Positions 16,838 to 25,445 of a stretch of 64,000 nucleotides of DNA are shown here, piece by piece (positions within the stretch are counted from its first letter, which is position 1; every line of letters begins with the position of its first letter). Location of the stretch: assembly GCF_900156045.1 (NCBI RefSeq), contig NZ_FTMX01000012.1, positions 1-64,000 of the forward strand, read 5' to 3'. The notes under the pieces were generated by a model. It ran no database searches, had not been told where the DNA came from, and saw only the letters and a list, made by a program, of their open reading frames with translations. Both the position numbers and the translations under genes were made by a program. The DNA is from Peribacillus simplex (GTDB lineage: Bacteria; Bacillota; Bacilli; Bacillales; DSM-1321).

Positions 16838-18262
16838 ATGGGAATGATACACAGGGGAAACGATGAATTAAAGCGTACGATGAAAAGCAGACATTTGTTC
16901 ATGATTGCACTTGGTGGTGTCATTGGAACTGGATTATTTCTCGGGTCAGGATTTACAATTAGTCAGGCAGGACCCGGAGGAGCCGTTCTTGCTTATGTAC
17001 TAGGTGGGTTTCTTATGTATCTTGTTATGCTTTGTCTCGGTGAATTAACAGTAGCTATGCCAAATTCAGGCTCTTTTCAAGCATATGCTACGAAATATAT
17101 TAGTCCTTCAACCGGATTTACGATTGGCTGGCTTTACTGGTTAAGTTGGGCGAATACGATTGGATTAGAATTTACATCTGCAGGTATTCTTATGCAACGT
17201 TGGTTTCCGGAAGTTCCTGTTTGGATTTGGTGTATGGTATTCGGTATTATCGTATTCTCAATCAATGCATTGTCCACTCGCAGCTTTGCAGAAACAGAAT
17301 TTTGGTTTTCAAGCATTAAGGTGACTGCTATTGTTCTCTTTATAATCCTTGGGGGAGCTGCTATGTTTGGTTTCCTTAACTTAAATGGTGATGAATCTGC
17401 CCCATTTTTTTCGAATTTTACAGCTGGCGGTGGCCTCTTCCCAAATGGGATTCTCGCCATATTTTTAACAATGGTTACTGTGAACTATTCTTTCCAGGGA
17501 ACTGAGCTCATTGGCATCGCTGCTGGAGAAAGTGAAAATCCAGACAAGACACTTCCTCGCTCCATTCGAAATATCATTTGGCGTACTATGTTTTTCTTTG
17601 TTTTGGCGATGGTTGTACTTGTTGCACTAATACCGTGGAAAACTGCCGGATTAGTTGAAAGTCCGTTTGTTACAGTATTTGATATGATTGGAATTCCATA
17701 TGCTTCGGACATTATGAATTTTGTTATCCTCACCGCTGTTCTATCTGTAGCCAATTCAGGACTGTATGCAGCATCAAGAATGCTCTGGTCACTTTCTAAA
17801 ACTGAAATGGCCCCATCTTTGGTAGGTAAATTATCTTCAAAAGGTATTCCGTTGAATGCACTAATTATCACAATATCCATATCAGCACTCTCACTTCTTA
17901 CTAGTGTCGTGGCTGCAGAAACTGTCTATGTATGGCTTATTTCTATTTCTGGTGTGATTACCATTGTCGTATGGATGTCTATTTGTGCATCACAGTTCTT
18001 TTTCCGAAAACGGTTTATAGCAGAAGGTGGAAATGTAAACGATTTAAAATTTAGAACACCTCTTTATCCACTCGTTCCGATTCTTGGATTCGTGTCATAC
18101 GGTATTGTACTAATTAGCCTTATTTTTATTCCTAATCAAAGACTAGGACTTTACTGTGGTATACCTTTCATGGTAGCCTGCTATATTTATTACCACGTAA
18201 TAATAAAGAAGAGAAAAAAGCGCAAAACTGGTGAAGACAATGAACTTGGAAAAGCACAATGA
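16838..18262 (+). CDS. amino acid permease, APC superfamily (RocE/RocC-like)
   Basis: 474-residue twelve-helix permease of the AAT family. FMIALGGVIGTGLFLGSG (about 22-39) is the helix-1 substrate-binding signature; GELTVAMPNSGSFQAYA (helix 3) and SFQGTELIGIAAGESENPDK (helix 6-7 loop) are also typical. The closest known relatives by eye are RocE/RocC arginine-ornithine permeases, but GabP and proline permeases share these motifs, so the substrate is open. It follows rocB by 274 bp with no obvious terminator; its own promoter is likely. A long hairpin terminator at 18384-18425 ends the cassette. Confidence 0.88.
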   Translation: MGMIHRGNDELKRTMKSRHLFMIALGGVIGTGLFLGSGFTISQAGPGGAVLAYVLGGFLMYLVMLCLGELTVAMPNSGSFQAYATKYISPSTGFTIGWLYWLSWANTIGLEFTSAGILMQRWFPEVPVWIWCMVFGIIVFSINALSTRSFAETEFWFSSIKVTAIVLFIILGGAAMFGFLNLNGDESAPFFSNFTAGGGLFPNGILAIFLTMVTVNYSFQGTELIGIAAGESENPDKTLPRSIRNIIWRTMFFFVLAMVVLVALIPWKTAGLVESPFVTVFDMIGIPYASDIMNFVILTAVLSVANSGLYAASRMLWSLSKTEMAPSLVGKLSSKGIPLNALIITISISALSLLTSVVAAETVYVWLISISGVITIVVWMSICASQFFFRKRFIAEGGNVNDLKFRTPLYPLVPILGFVSYGIVLISLIFIPNQRLGLYCGIPFMVACYIYYHVIIKKRKKRKTGEDNELGKAQ

Positions 18263-18383
18263 GTTTATTGTGGATTACCCGATATACCCTAGAACCATTT
18301 TATTTATAGCATCTTAAAGGACACTTTTACATTCTTTAAATATATTGCTACTAACATTTTGAATAGATCATTAGGTCCTGTGT

Positions 18384-18425
18384 AAAAGAAGATGTTTAGA
18401 CATTTTTGTCTAAACATCTTCTTTT
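18384..18425. terminator. terminator after the permease
   Basis: Perfect 19-bp arms 18384-18402 and 18407-18425 around a TTTT loop; A-rich left foot and T-rich right foot allow function in both directions. The 325 bp that follow, to the next start, contain nothing I recognise. Confidence 0.88.
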
Positions 18426-18750
18426 AATCTTTTTATTAATACTTTTTCAGGGGTAGTCTGCCCGCTTAGAAAACAATTCAGAATGAAAAATTCGAATGCC
18501 TTTTTAAAAATTTTTCCAACTGTAACGCAGCGTTATGCCCTTGAATTGGAAACCAACGATAAAAAAATAAGGGTGAGATTTTATAAAGGTAACTAAATTG
18601 AAATAGGCAGGGTTAAATATGTCCATTCGAATTTTAAATAGATAGATATGAAAAATTTGAATTATTTATTTATTCCTCCTTTTATTATAATGAAATTAAG
18701 TCATTTATATAAAAATTTTCCAATTAATTTGATAGAGAGGTGTGTTTGTA

Positions 18751-19368
18751 TTGTGTATTATTGAAAGGTTTTCAGAAATTCCTACAACATGTATATCAGA
18801 TACCATGAAAGGACTTAATAACTTATCTCCTACCATTAAGCCAGTTAAAGATGATTATCGAGTTGCAGGGAGAGCTTTTACAGTAAAAATGCCTGTAGGT
18901 GATAATCTTGTTGTCTTAAAAGCAATTCGTGAGGCTAAACAAGGGGATGTTTTGGTTATTGATGCAAAAGGAGATACGTATCGAGCGATAGCAGGTGATT
19001 TTATTGTTGGTATGGCTCAAACATTGGGGATTAATGGGATTATTGTAGATGGAGTAGTACGCGACCTTGAAGGTATTAAGTCATTGAATTATCCAGTGTT
19101 TTGCAAGGGAACAACTATTGCTGCAAGTGGAAAGGCGGGTATGGGTGAAATTAATGTCCCCATTTCCTGCGGTGGGACAACGATACATCCAGGAGACATT
19201 GTTGTTGGTGATATTGATGGAGTAGTCGTAATTCCTAAACAGTTAGAAGAAAAAGTTTTGGATCAATCATTAGAAAAACTAGAAAAAGATAATGAGCGAG
19301 CAGAGAAAGTTTCAGGTAATCGAGAAGAAATAAGAAAATATCTAGATGAATTTATTTCAAATAAATAG
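18751..19368 (+). CDS. RraA-family aldolase (HMG/CHA aldolase type)
   Basis: 205-residue RraA-fold protein with an intact active-site motif: AGDFIVGMAQTLGINGIIVDGVVRD, i.e. DGxxRD with the Arg that binds the pyruvate carboxylate and the metal-coordinating Asp, then PVFCKGTTI and GGTTIHPGDIVVGDIDGVVVIP. Characterised relatives cleave 4-hydroxy-4-methyl-2-oxoglutarate to two pyruvates, or 4-carboxy-4-hydroxy-2-oxoadipate to pyruvate plus oxaloacetate; some also decarboxylate oxaloacetate. TTG at 18751 is ten bases after GAGAGG; the GTG at 18742 is too close to that site. Convergent with LysR and just before an aconitase and citrate transporter. Confidence 0.85.
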   Translation: MCIIERFSEIPTTCISDTMKGLNNLSPTIKPVKDDYRVAGRAFTVKMPVGDNLVVLKAIREAKQGDVLVIDAKGDTYRAIAGDFIVGMAQTLGINGIIVDGVVRDLEGIKSLNYPVFCKGTTIAASGKAGMGEINVPISCGGTTIHPGDIVVGDIDGVVVIPKQLEEKVLDQSLEKLEKDNERAEKVSGNREEIRKYLDEFISNK

Positions 19369-19383
19369 TTTTTTTAAAAAAAT

Positions 19384-19436
19384 GAACATTTGAAGGAATA
19401 GAAGGTAACACTCTATCCTTTCAAATGTTTTTTTAT
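19384..19436. terminator. imperfect bidirectional terminator between RraA-family aldolase and LysR
   Basis: AACATTTGAAGGA-ATAG faces CTATCCTTTCAAATGTT with a short loop and ends in a T run, between convergent genes. Confidence 0.65.
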
Positions 19437-19441
19437 GAAAT

Positions 19442-20311
19442 TTAAAGTGAATAAACATTTAAGGTTTTTACAAAATCCACAAATGCCCGGACAACATTCA
19501 TATCTACTGATTCTTTATAATAAAACATCCATGTTTTTTGGGTTAAGCTATTCCCTTTCTTGTCTTTTAAGTCAATTTTATGAATATCTTTTATGCCATC
19601 CAAAAAAAGAGAAGGCATAATAGCATAGCCCAACCCGTTCAAAACCATTTCCTTACAAGTATCACCTTGGTCAACTGACATCGCGATGTATGGAGGCTGG
19701 GAATAATGTTCTGCCCACCAATTTTCAATGATTTGCTTATAGAGTTGATCTGTTCGGTAGTCGATTCTAGGGAGATTGGGAAGATCAGATAGGTTTATTT
19801 CATTTCTGGATACAATACAAAGCTCTTCTTCAAATAGTAAATGCTTTTCATCCGGCCAACTATAATCTCCGCGGATAAATCCGACATGAGAAACTTGATT
19901 ATAAACTAAATTGAAAATATCTTTGCTATAGCCTGTGTCTACTTGAAACTCAACATCCGGATGTCGTTCTTTAAACAACTTTAATAAGAGTGGTAACTTA
20001 TATTTACTAATAAAATTGGAAACACCCAATCTTAACGTTCCAGATACACTATGGTTAAAATTTTCTAGATCTTCTTTAATTTCGCGGAAAGAATTGATCA
20101 TTTCTTCGGCACGCTTAGCTAAATATTCCCCTTCTGGAGTGAACCGCACTCCTTTTATTCCCCTATCAACAATTTTAACTCCAAATTCCGTTTCAATTTG
20201 CTTAAGGCGTTTTGTTAGCGTTGGTTGGGCAATAAATAGGCTTTGTCCGGCCTTTGTAATACTTTTTTCATTAAATAATGTATGTAATATAAGCCAGTCA
20301 CGATCATCCAT
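19442..20311 (-). CDS. LysR-family transcriptional regulator
   Basis: 289-residue LTTR. N-terminal HTH (about 1-60): ITKAGQSLFIAQPTLTKRLKQIETEFGVKIVDR, then the co-inducer domain (about 88-285) opening with GTLRLGVSNFISKYKLP. Unlike CcpC, the B. subtilis LysR repressor of citB, its N-terminus (MDDRDWLILHTLFNEKS) is of the short-spaced type; it is therefore probably a local activator of the divergent aconitase gene rather than the CcpC orthologue. A TTTCAT-N8-ATGAAA dyad lies in the divergent gap. Confidence 0.9.
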   Translation of the reverse strand: MDDRDWLILHTLFNEKSITKAGQSLFIAQPTLTKRLKQIETEFGVKIVDRGIKGVRFTPEGEYLAKRAEEMINSFREIKEDLENFNHSVSGTLRLGVSNFISKYKLPLLLKLFKERHPDVEFQVDTGYSKDIFNLVYNQVSHVGFIRGDYSWPDEKHLLFEEELCIVSRNEINLSDLPNLPRIDYRTDQLYKQIIENWWAEHYSQPPYIAMSVDQGDTCKEMVLNGLGYAIMPSLFLDGIKDIHKIDLKDKKGNSLTQKTWMFYYKESVDMNVVRAFVDFVKTLNVYSL

Positions 20312-20433
20312 TTGCTTTAACTCCCTTAATTTTATCTTTATTTTAAAATTGTGTAACTATTCATGCAACTACACTTGAACAATAACATAAACAGTAAAAT
20401 TTGAAAAATGACCGATGATTTAATATATAAAAG

Positions 20434-20453
20434 TTTCATGGCAGCCTATGAAA
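20434..20453. promoter_or_regulatory. candidate LysR operator
   Basis: TTTCAT-N8-ATGAAA dyad containing the T-N11-A core, in the gap between the divergent lysR and aconitase genes, 77 bp before the aconitase start. Confidence 0.45.
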
Positions 20454-20529
20454 TATTGATATTATTCGCGTAAGGAAATTTAAAATAAAATGAAGTTAAT
20501 TAGTAATTACCAAAGGGGTTGAACGAAAC

Positions 20530-23283
20530 TTGTTTAGTGGAATTGAAGAACGGTTTAATGTTCGGTCAGAGATTGTCATTACTGGAAAGATATATAGTTA
20601 TTATCGAATTAAAACATTAGAGGAAAATGGATTAGGTGATATTTCCCAATTACCTTACTCAATAAAAGTATTATTAGAGGCTGCCATCAGAAATTATGAC
20701 GGTGTAAGTGTAACTGAAGGGCATGTGAGTACATTAGCAAATTGGTCAGTCAAACGAGAACCAAATCAGGAGGTTCCTTTTAAACCTGCACGTGTTCTTC
20801 TTCATGATACAACTGGATTACCAGCAATGGTTGACTTAGCCGCGATGCGTGAAACAATGAATCACATCGGCGGGAACGTAACGGATATTAATCCATTAAT
20901 ACCGGTAGATCTTGTAGTTGACCACTCCGTAACTGTTGACTATTTCGGCAGACAGGATGCGATGCAGCTAAATGAAAAGGTTAATTTTGAAAGAAACATG
21001 GAACGTTTTCGTTTTCTCCGCTGGGCTCAGGGCTCCTTTAATAATTTTTCTGTAGTTCCTCCAGCAACGGGGATCATGCATCAAATTAATATGGAGTATC
21101 TATCATCAGTCGCAGCCACAAAGGAGGATTGTGGTACAACATTAGTGTATCCAGATTCACTTGTAGGAACCGATTCACATACAACAATGGTAAATGGACT
21201 AGGTGTGGTGGCTTGGGGAGTTGGAGGAATTGAAGCAGAAGCGGCAATGTTAGGTCAGCCAGTCTATTTTGTTATTCCTGAAGTAGTTGGATTCAAATTA
21301 ACAGGATCACTCCAGGAAGGTGCAACTGCAACGGATGTTGCACTAACAGTTACAAGTCTCCTTAGAAGAAAAGGGGTTGTAGGTAAGTTCGTAGAATTTT
21401 TTGGACCTGGAGTAGGGGAAATGAGTATAGCTGACCGTGCAACTGTTGCCAACATGGCACCAGAGTATGGTGCGACAATGGGCTTCTTTCCTGTAGATCA
21501 GGAAACTTTGAACTATTTGAGGGTAATTGGTCGCAGTGAAGAGCAAATAACGTTAGTTGAGGCTTATTATAAAGCCCAAGGTATGTTTATGGAAAAAGAT
21601 AGCTCTGAACCCGTTTATTCTGACTTAGTTGAACTCGATTTATCTACGATAAAACCATGCCTTGCAGGACCTAAACGCCCTCAGGATAAAGTGGAATTGA
21701 CTGAGATGAAACAAAATTTTAATGAAGTCGCCCGTTCACCGATTGAAAAAGGTGGCTATGGATTGAATGAACTTGATTTAACAAAAGAGGTCCAAATTGA
21801 GCATGTTGTTAATGGAGAATCTGTAATTAAAAATGGATCAGTTGTTCTGGCAGCTATAACAAGCTGTACAAATACATCAAATCCGTCTGTATTGATCATG
21901 GCAGGTCTTGTGGCCAAAAAGGCTGTGGAAAAGGGGCTGCAAATACCTGCTTATGTGAAGACCTCGTTGACACCAGGATCACGTGTTGTAACAGACTACT
22001 TAGCGGAATCAGGGCTTTTAAGACATCTTGAAACACTTGGCTTCCATATAGCAGGGTACGGTTGTGCAACTTGTATAGGTAATTCAGGACCGCTTATTCC
22101 TGAAGTCAGCAAAGCAATTGTGGATCACGATTTAGTTGTCGCCGGTGTACTATCGGGTAATAGAAACTTTGAAGGCCGCGTTCATCCTCAGATTAAAGCA
22201 AATTATTTGGCATCACCGCCATTAGTTATTGCATATGCACTTGCAGGAACGGTTGATATTGATTTTTCAAGTCAACCCATTGGTTATAATCAAGCAAACC
22301 AGCCTGTTTATTTGCGAGACATTTGGCCTTCTTCAATAGAAATTGGGGAATTGTTAAATAATTCTGTTCGACCTGAATTATTCAGAGAAAGATATAAACG
22401 GGTATACGATGGAAATGTAAATTGGAACTCGATTCATATTCCTGAAGGGAATTTATATGATTGGGATCAATCTTCAACATACATTCAAGAGCCGCCGTTC
22501 TTTAAAGATCTTCCAGTGCAGCCTGCAGATATAAAGGAAATTAAAGGTGCCCGTCTAATTGCAAAGCTTGGTGATTCAGTAACTACTGATCATTTATCTC
22601 CTTCTGGAGCAATTAAGCCGGATAGTGCTTCAGGAATCTATTTACAACAGCAAGGAGTGAAAATTAAAGATTTCAACTCTTATCCATCGCGACGTGGGAA
22701 TCATGAGGTTATGATTCGAGCGGCATTAGCTAATCTAAGAATTCGAAATCAATTAGTCCCTGGATCTGAGGGAGGCGTTACTAGATGCTTTCAAACGAAT
22801 GAAATTACATCCATCTATGAAGCTTCCTTAAAGTATCAGGAAAATGGTACGCCATTATTTATAATTGCTGGTAAAGAATACGGTACTGGAAGTTCTCGTG
22901 ACTGGGCTGCAAAAGGACCATATCTTCTTGGGGTAAAAGCAGTTATTGCAGAAAGTTTTGAGCGTATTCATCGAAATAACTTAGTTGGAATGGGTGTTCT
23001 TCCTCTTCAATTTTTAGAAGGCCAAAATGCCTCATCTCTTAATATTATTGGAAATGAAACGTTTGAGACTGTTGGTATGAGTAATGAAATTAAACCGGGT
23101 CAATTGATAAAAATAAAAGTGATTCGTGAAGATGGCAGTTCCTTTGAATTTGAAGTTATTGTTCGTCTTGATAGTTCGATAGATATTCTTTACTACCATA
23201 ATGGAGGGATTATGCAAACTGTTATACGCCAATTGGTTAAAAAAGAAGAAGGCAGTTTAGAACCAGAAGTCTTCCATAAATAA
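20530..23283 (+). CDS. acnA: aconitate hydratase paralogue (AcnA/IRP1 family)
   Basis: 917-residue monomeric aconitase. The three [4Fe-4S] ligands are C446 (SCTNTSNPS), C512 and C515 (GYGCATCIGNSGP). Catalytic and substrate residues stand in VGTDSHTTM, SVLSGNRNFEGR, GDSVTTDHLSPSGAI and the swivel-domain SSRDWAAKGP. Length is normal for AcnA. It is clearly diverged from B. subtilis CitB over its whole length (for example DHLSPSG for DHISPAG), and its setting between a LysR regulator and a citrate-type transporter is not that of the housekeeping citB. I infer a second aconitase induced for growth on a tricarboxylate. Start TTG at 20530 after AAAGGGG. Confidence 0.92.
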   Translation: MFSGIEERFNVRSEIVITGKIYSYYRIKTLEENGLGDISQLPYSIKVLLEAAIRNYDGVSVTEGHVSTLANWSVKREPNQEVPFKPARVLLHDTTGLPAMVDLAAMRETMNHIGGNVTDINPLIPVDLVVDHSVTVDYFGRQDAMQLNEKVNFERNMERFRFLRWAQGSFNNFSVVPPATGIMHQINMEYLSSVAATKEDCGTTLVYPDSLVGTDSHTTMVNGLGVVAWGVGGIEAEAAMLGQPVYFVIPEVVGFKLTGSLQEGATATDVALTVTSLLRRKGVVGKFVEFFGPGVGEMSIADRATVANMAPEYGATMGFFPVDQETLNYLRVIGRSEEQITLVEAYYKAQGMFMEKDSSEPVYSDLVELDLSTIKPCLAGPKRPQDKVELTEMKQNFNEVARSPIEKGGYGLNELDLTKEVQIEHVVNGESVIKNGSVVLAAITSCTNTSNPSVLIMAGLVAKKAVEKGLQIPAYVKTSLTPGSRVVTDYLAESGLLRHLETLGFHIAGYGCATCIGNSGPLIPEVSKAIVDHDLVVAGVLSGNRNFEGRVHPQIKANYLASPPLVIAYALAGTVDIDFSSQPIGYNQANQPVYLRDIWPSSIEIGELLNNSVRPELFRERYKRVYDGNVNWNSIHIPEGNLYDWDQSSTYIQEPPFFKDLPVQPADIKEIKGARLIAKLGDSVTTDHLSPSGAIKPDSASGIYLQQQGVKIKDFNSYPSRRGNHEVMIRAALANLRIRNQLVPGSEGGVTRCFQTNEITSIYEASLKYQENGTPLFIIAGKEYGTGSSRDWAAKGPYLLGVKAVIAESFERIHRNNLVGMGVLPLQFLEGQNASSLNIIGNETFETVGMSNEIKPGQLIKIKVIREDGSSFEFEVIVRLDSSIDILYYHNGGIMQTVIRQLVKKEEGSLEPEVFHK

Positions 23284-23384
23284 TTATGGGATTCATTTTT
23301 TAATGGAGATTCAAGCAGTCATTTAGTCTTGGATTTCCGATTTTTCTCATAAATGTACTTTTATTAATCGTAGGTAAATTAGAT

Positions 23385-23398
23385 TGTAAGCGATTTCA
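23385..23398 (+). promoter_or_regulatory. cre site (CcpA) upstream of the citrate transporter
   Basis: TGTAAGCGATTTCA matches the cre consensus TGWAANCGNTNWCA at all 14 positions, 20 bp before the transporter start. CcpA bound here would repress transport during growth on glucose, as known for citM in B. subtilis. Confidence 0.85.
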
Positions 23399-23417
23399 AT
23401 TGATCAGGGGGGATTTG

Positions 23418-24719
23418 GTGATTGCTTTATTAGGCTTTTTAATGATGATATGTTTTATCTTTTTTATAGTCACAAGAAGGATGTCTGCTTTGACAGCACT
23501 GATTGTTATTCCGCTACTCTTTGCTATAGTCGGAGGATTTGGAAAAGATTTAGGCCCCATGGTATTAGAAGGATTAATGGGTGTAGCTCCTACAGGAATT
23601 ATGCTAATGTTTGCAGTCATGTATTTCGGGATAATGATTGAAGCTGGATTGTTTGAGCCACTAATATCTAAAATTCTTACTATTGTCAAAGGCGATCCTT
23701 TGAAAGTAGTGATTGGCACAGCTGTTCTTTCAAGTCTAGTTGCTTTAGATGGAGATGGTACAACAACCTATATAATAACGGTGTCAGCGATGTTGCCTCT
23801 TTATATCCGTTTAGGTATTAATCCACTCATCTTAACATGTGTATCAATGATGGCCTTTGGGGTGATGAACATTCTTCCATGGGGAGGACCTACTGCAAGA
23901 GCAATTAGTGCACTGAAACTTGATGCGAATGAAGTTTTTCTTCCTCTTGTACCAGTAATGTTAGGTGGTTTTCTATGGGTATTGTTCACGGCATATGTTT
24001 TGGGCAAAAAAGAACGTAAAAGATTAGGGATTCTTGATCTTGATTTGTCACAGCATTTTCTAGCAAATCAAGAGCAAGCCTCGGCGGTAGAAATAGATTT
24101 AAAACGGCCAAAATTTATATGGTTCAATCTATTGTTAACGCTTTCACTCATTGTTGCTCTTGTCCTAGGCGTCCTACCTCTACCGGTATTGTTTATCATG
24201 GCATTCTCACTGGCTTTATTAGTTAATTACCCTAATTTAGAAGTACAAAAGAAAGTGCTTTCTTCTCACGCTGACAGTGTAGTAATTGTTGTTGCTTTAA
24301 TTTTTGCCTCGGGTGTTTTTACAGGAATTCTGTCGGGAACACACATGGTTGATGAAATGGCTAACAGTCTAATTTCAATAATACCTGAGCAACTGGGTTC
24401 ATCTTTTGCGCTCATTACAGCAATTACAAGTCTTCCTCTAACATACGTAATGGCAAATGATCCTTATTATTTTGGAGTATTACCTATTATAGCTAAAACC
24501 GCCGCGGCATACGGAGTGGACCCAGTTGAAGTTGCACGAGCTTCTGTGCTGGGGCAACCGATTCATGCGATGAGTCCTTTAATTGCTTCGACTCATTTAT
24601 TGGTAGGGATGGCAAAGGTGGATTTTGGTAAACATCAAAAGTTTATTTTAAAGTGGGCAGTAGGAACATGTGTAGTCATGATTCTTATTGCTTTAATCAC
24701 AGGAGCTATTTCTTTATAG
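23418..24719 (+). CDS. CitMHS-family citrate/tricarboxylate transporter
   Basis: 433-residue membrane protein of the CitMHS family (metal-citrate:proton symporters CitM/CitH of Bacillus). It has about eleven to twelve hydrophobic helices, a conserved LVALDGDGTTTYIIT segment (about 106-120), LPWGGPTARA (about 153-162) and the late PLTYVMANDPYYFGVLP. I place the start at GTG 23418 after AGGGGGGAT, giving MIALLGFLMM, which aligns with the start of CitM. Follows the aconitase by about 130 bp with a perfect cre between. Confidence 0.9.
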   Translation: MIALLGFLMMICFIFFIVTRRMSALTALIVIPLLFAIVGGFGKDLGPMVLEGLMGVAPTGIMLMFAVMYFGIMIEAGLFEPLISKILTIVKGDPLKVVIGTAVLSSLVALDGDGTTTYIITVSAMLPLYIRLGINPLILTCVSMMAFGVMNILPWGGPTARAISALKLDANEVFLPLVPVMLGGFLWVLFTAYVLGKKERKRLGILDLDLSQHFLANQEQASAVEIDLKRPKFIWFNLLLTLSLIVALVLGVLPLPVLFIMAFSLALLVNYPNLEVQKKVLSSHADSVVIVVALIFASGVFTGILSGTHMVDEMANSLISIIPEQLGSSFALITAITSLPLTYVMANDPYYFGVLPIIAKTAAAYGVDPVEVARASVLGQPIHAMSPLIASTHLLVGMAKVDFGKHQKFILKWAVGTCVVMILIALITGAISL

Positions 24720-25105
24720 AGTTTATTCCAGGGAGCGATTCTTTACTCGTATGTAATAAAAGGGTGAATGAGGGCCAACCTACGATAGTACTGAAAGCAG
24801 TAAATCATTGCGAGTAGCAACCTATCACGCTCTGACAGCACAACAAGACTACAAGCAAGCCAAGGAGTACAGGGCTATGGTAGAGACAAAGAGAAAATCC
24901 CAAGATCAGGAATATATATGTCTCGTAGCGAAGTCAAGACCAAGCAGGCCAAACAATGATTGCGTTTTTTTAGGTGAATGGGAGCCATCTAAGTAAATTA
25001 AGGAAGGCAGCTAGAACCCCGCGAGTCGTAACCTATGCTAGTTCACAAGTACTTTGCAATCTCTAATTGGTATAGAAAATCCACTATATAAAACGTTACA
25101 AGCTT

Positions 25106-25130
25106 AGCACCTTAAACAGGTGCTTTTTTA
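25106..25130 (+). terminator. intrinsic terminator
   Basis: AGCACC-TTAAACA-GGTGCT followed by TTTTTA; ends whatever is transcribed from 24.8-25.1 kb or reads through from the citrate cassette. Confidence 0.8.
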
Positions 25131-25275
25131 TTTGCTACCATACATATACCTAGATTTTTCTATCGAATAAATTAAAGATAAAAATCAACTTCTTAACTAA
25201 ATACTCGACCAGACCGAAATTTATTAAAATTGATTTTATCTAAAAACTGAAAGATAAAAGGAAAATATATATTGG

Positions 25276-25398
25276 TTGACAATATCAATAAATAACTATA
25301 ATATCGGTATATCGTAATATTGCGATTAACTCATCGGATTAGTCTTTCCGATAGACGAATAACTCAAACAAAAATATCGGTATATTGGGATTTACCGA
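25276..25398 (+). promoter_or_regulatory. promoter and repeated operator of the luciferase-like/ArsR operon
   Basis: TTGACA (25276-25281) is followed by TATAAT (25297-25302, 15 bp) overlapping TAATAT (25299-25304, 17 bp). ATATCGGTATAT occurs at 25301-25312, on the -10 box, and again at 25374-25385 before the ribosome site; the second copy extends into a dyad with TACCGATA. Probable operator of the ArsR protein encoded two genes downstream. Confidence 0.55.
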
Positions 25399-25445
25399 TA
25401 ATAAATTGTTGTTCGAACTAATAAATAATAGAAAGGAGAAAACTA

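Larger units (their letters stand above)
24720..25445 (+). other. 726-bp gap: possible structured transcript or decayed element
   Basis: The part from about 24780 to 25130 is unlike the AT-rich gaps around it: it is higher in G+C and ends in a clean intrinsic terminator (25106-25130). A GCGAGT-x-G-x-AACCTAT motif occurs at 24810-24825 and again at 25021-25036. A 62-codon open frame (24808-24996) lies inside but lacks a good ribosome site and resembles no family I know. I cannot assign it to a known riboswitch, intron or tmRNA. Confidence 0.4.

Noticed and set aside
24808..24996. 62-codon frame between citrate and luciferase cassettes
   Set aside because: No ribosome site, unusual composition; the tract looks more like RNA or relic.
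24780..25130. Group II intron or tmRNA
   Set aside because: No intron domain V sequence or tmRNA ends could be found by eye.
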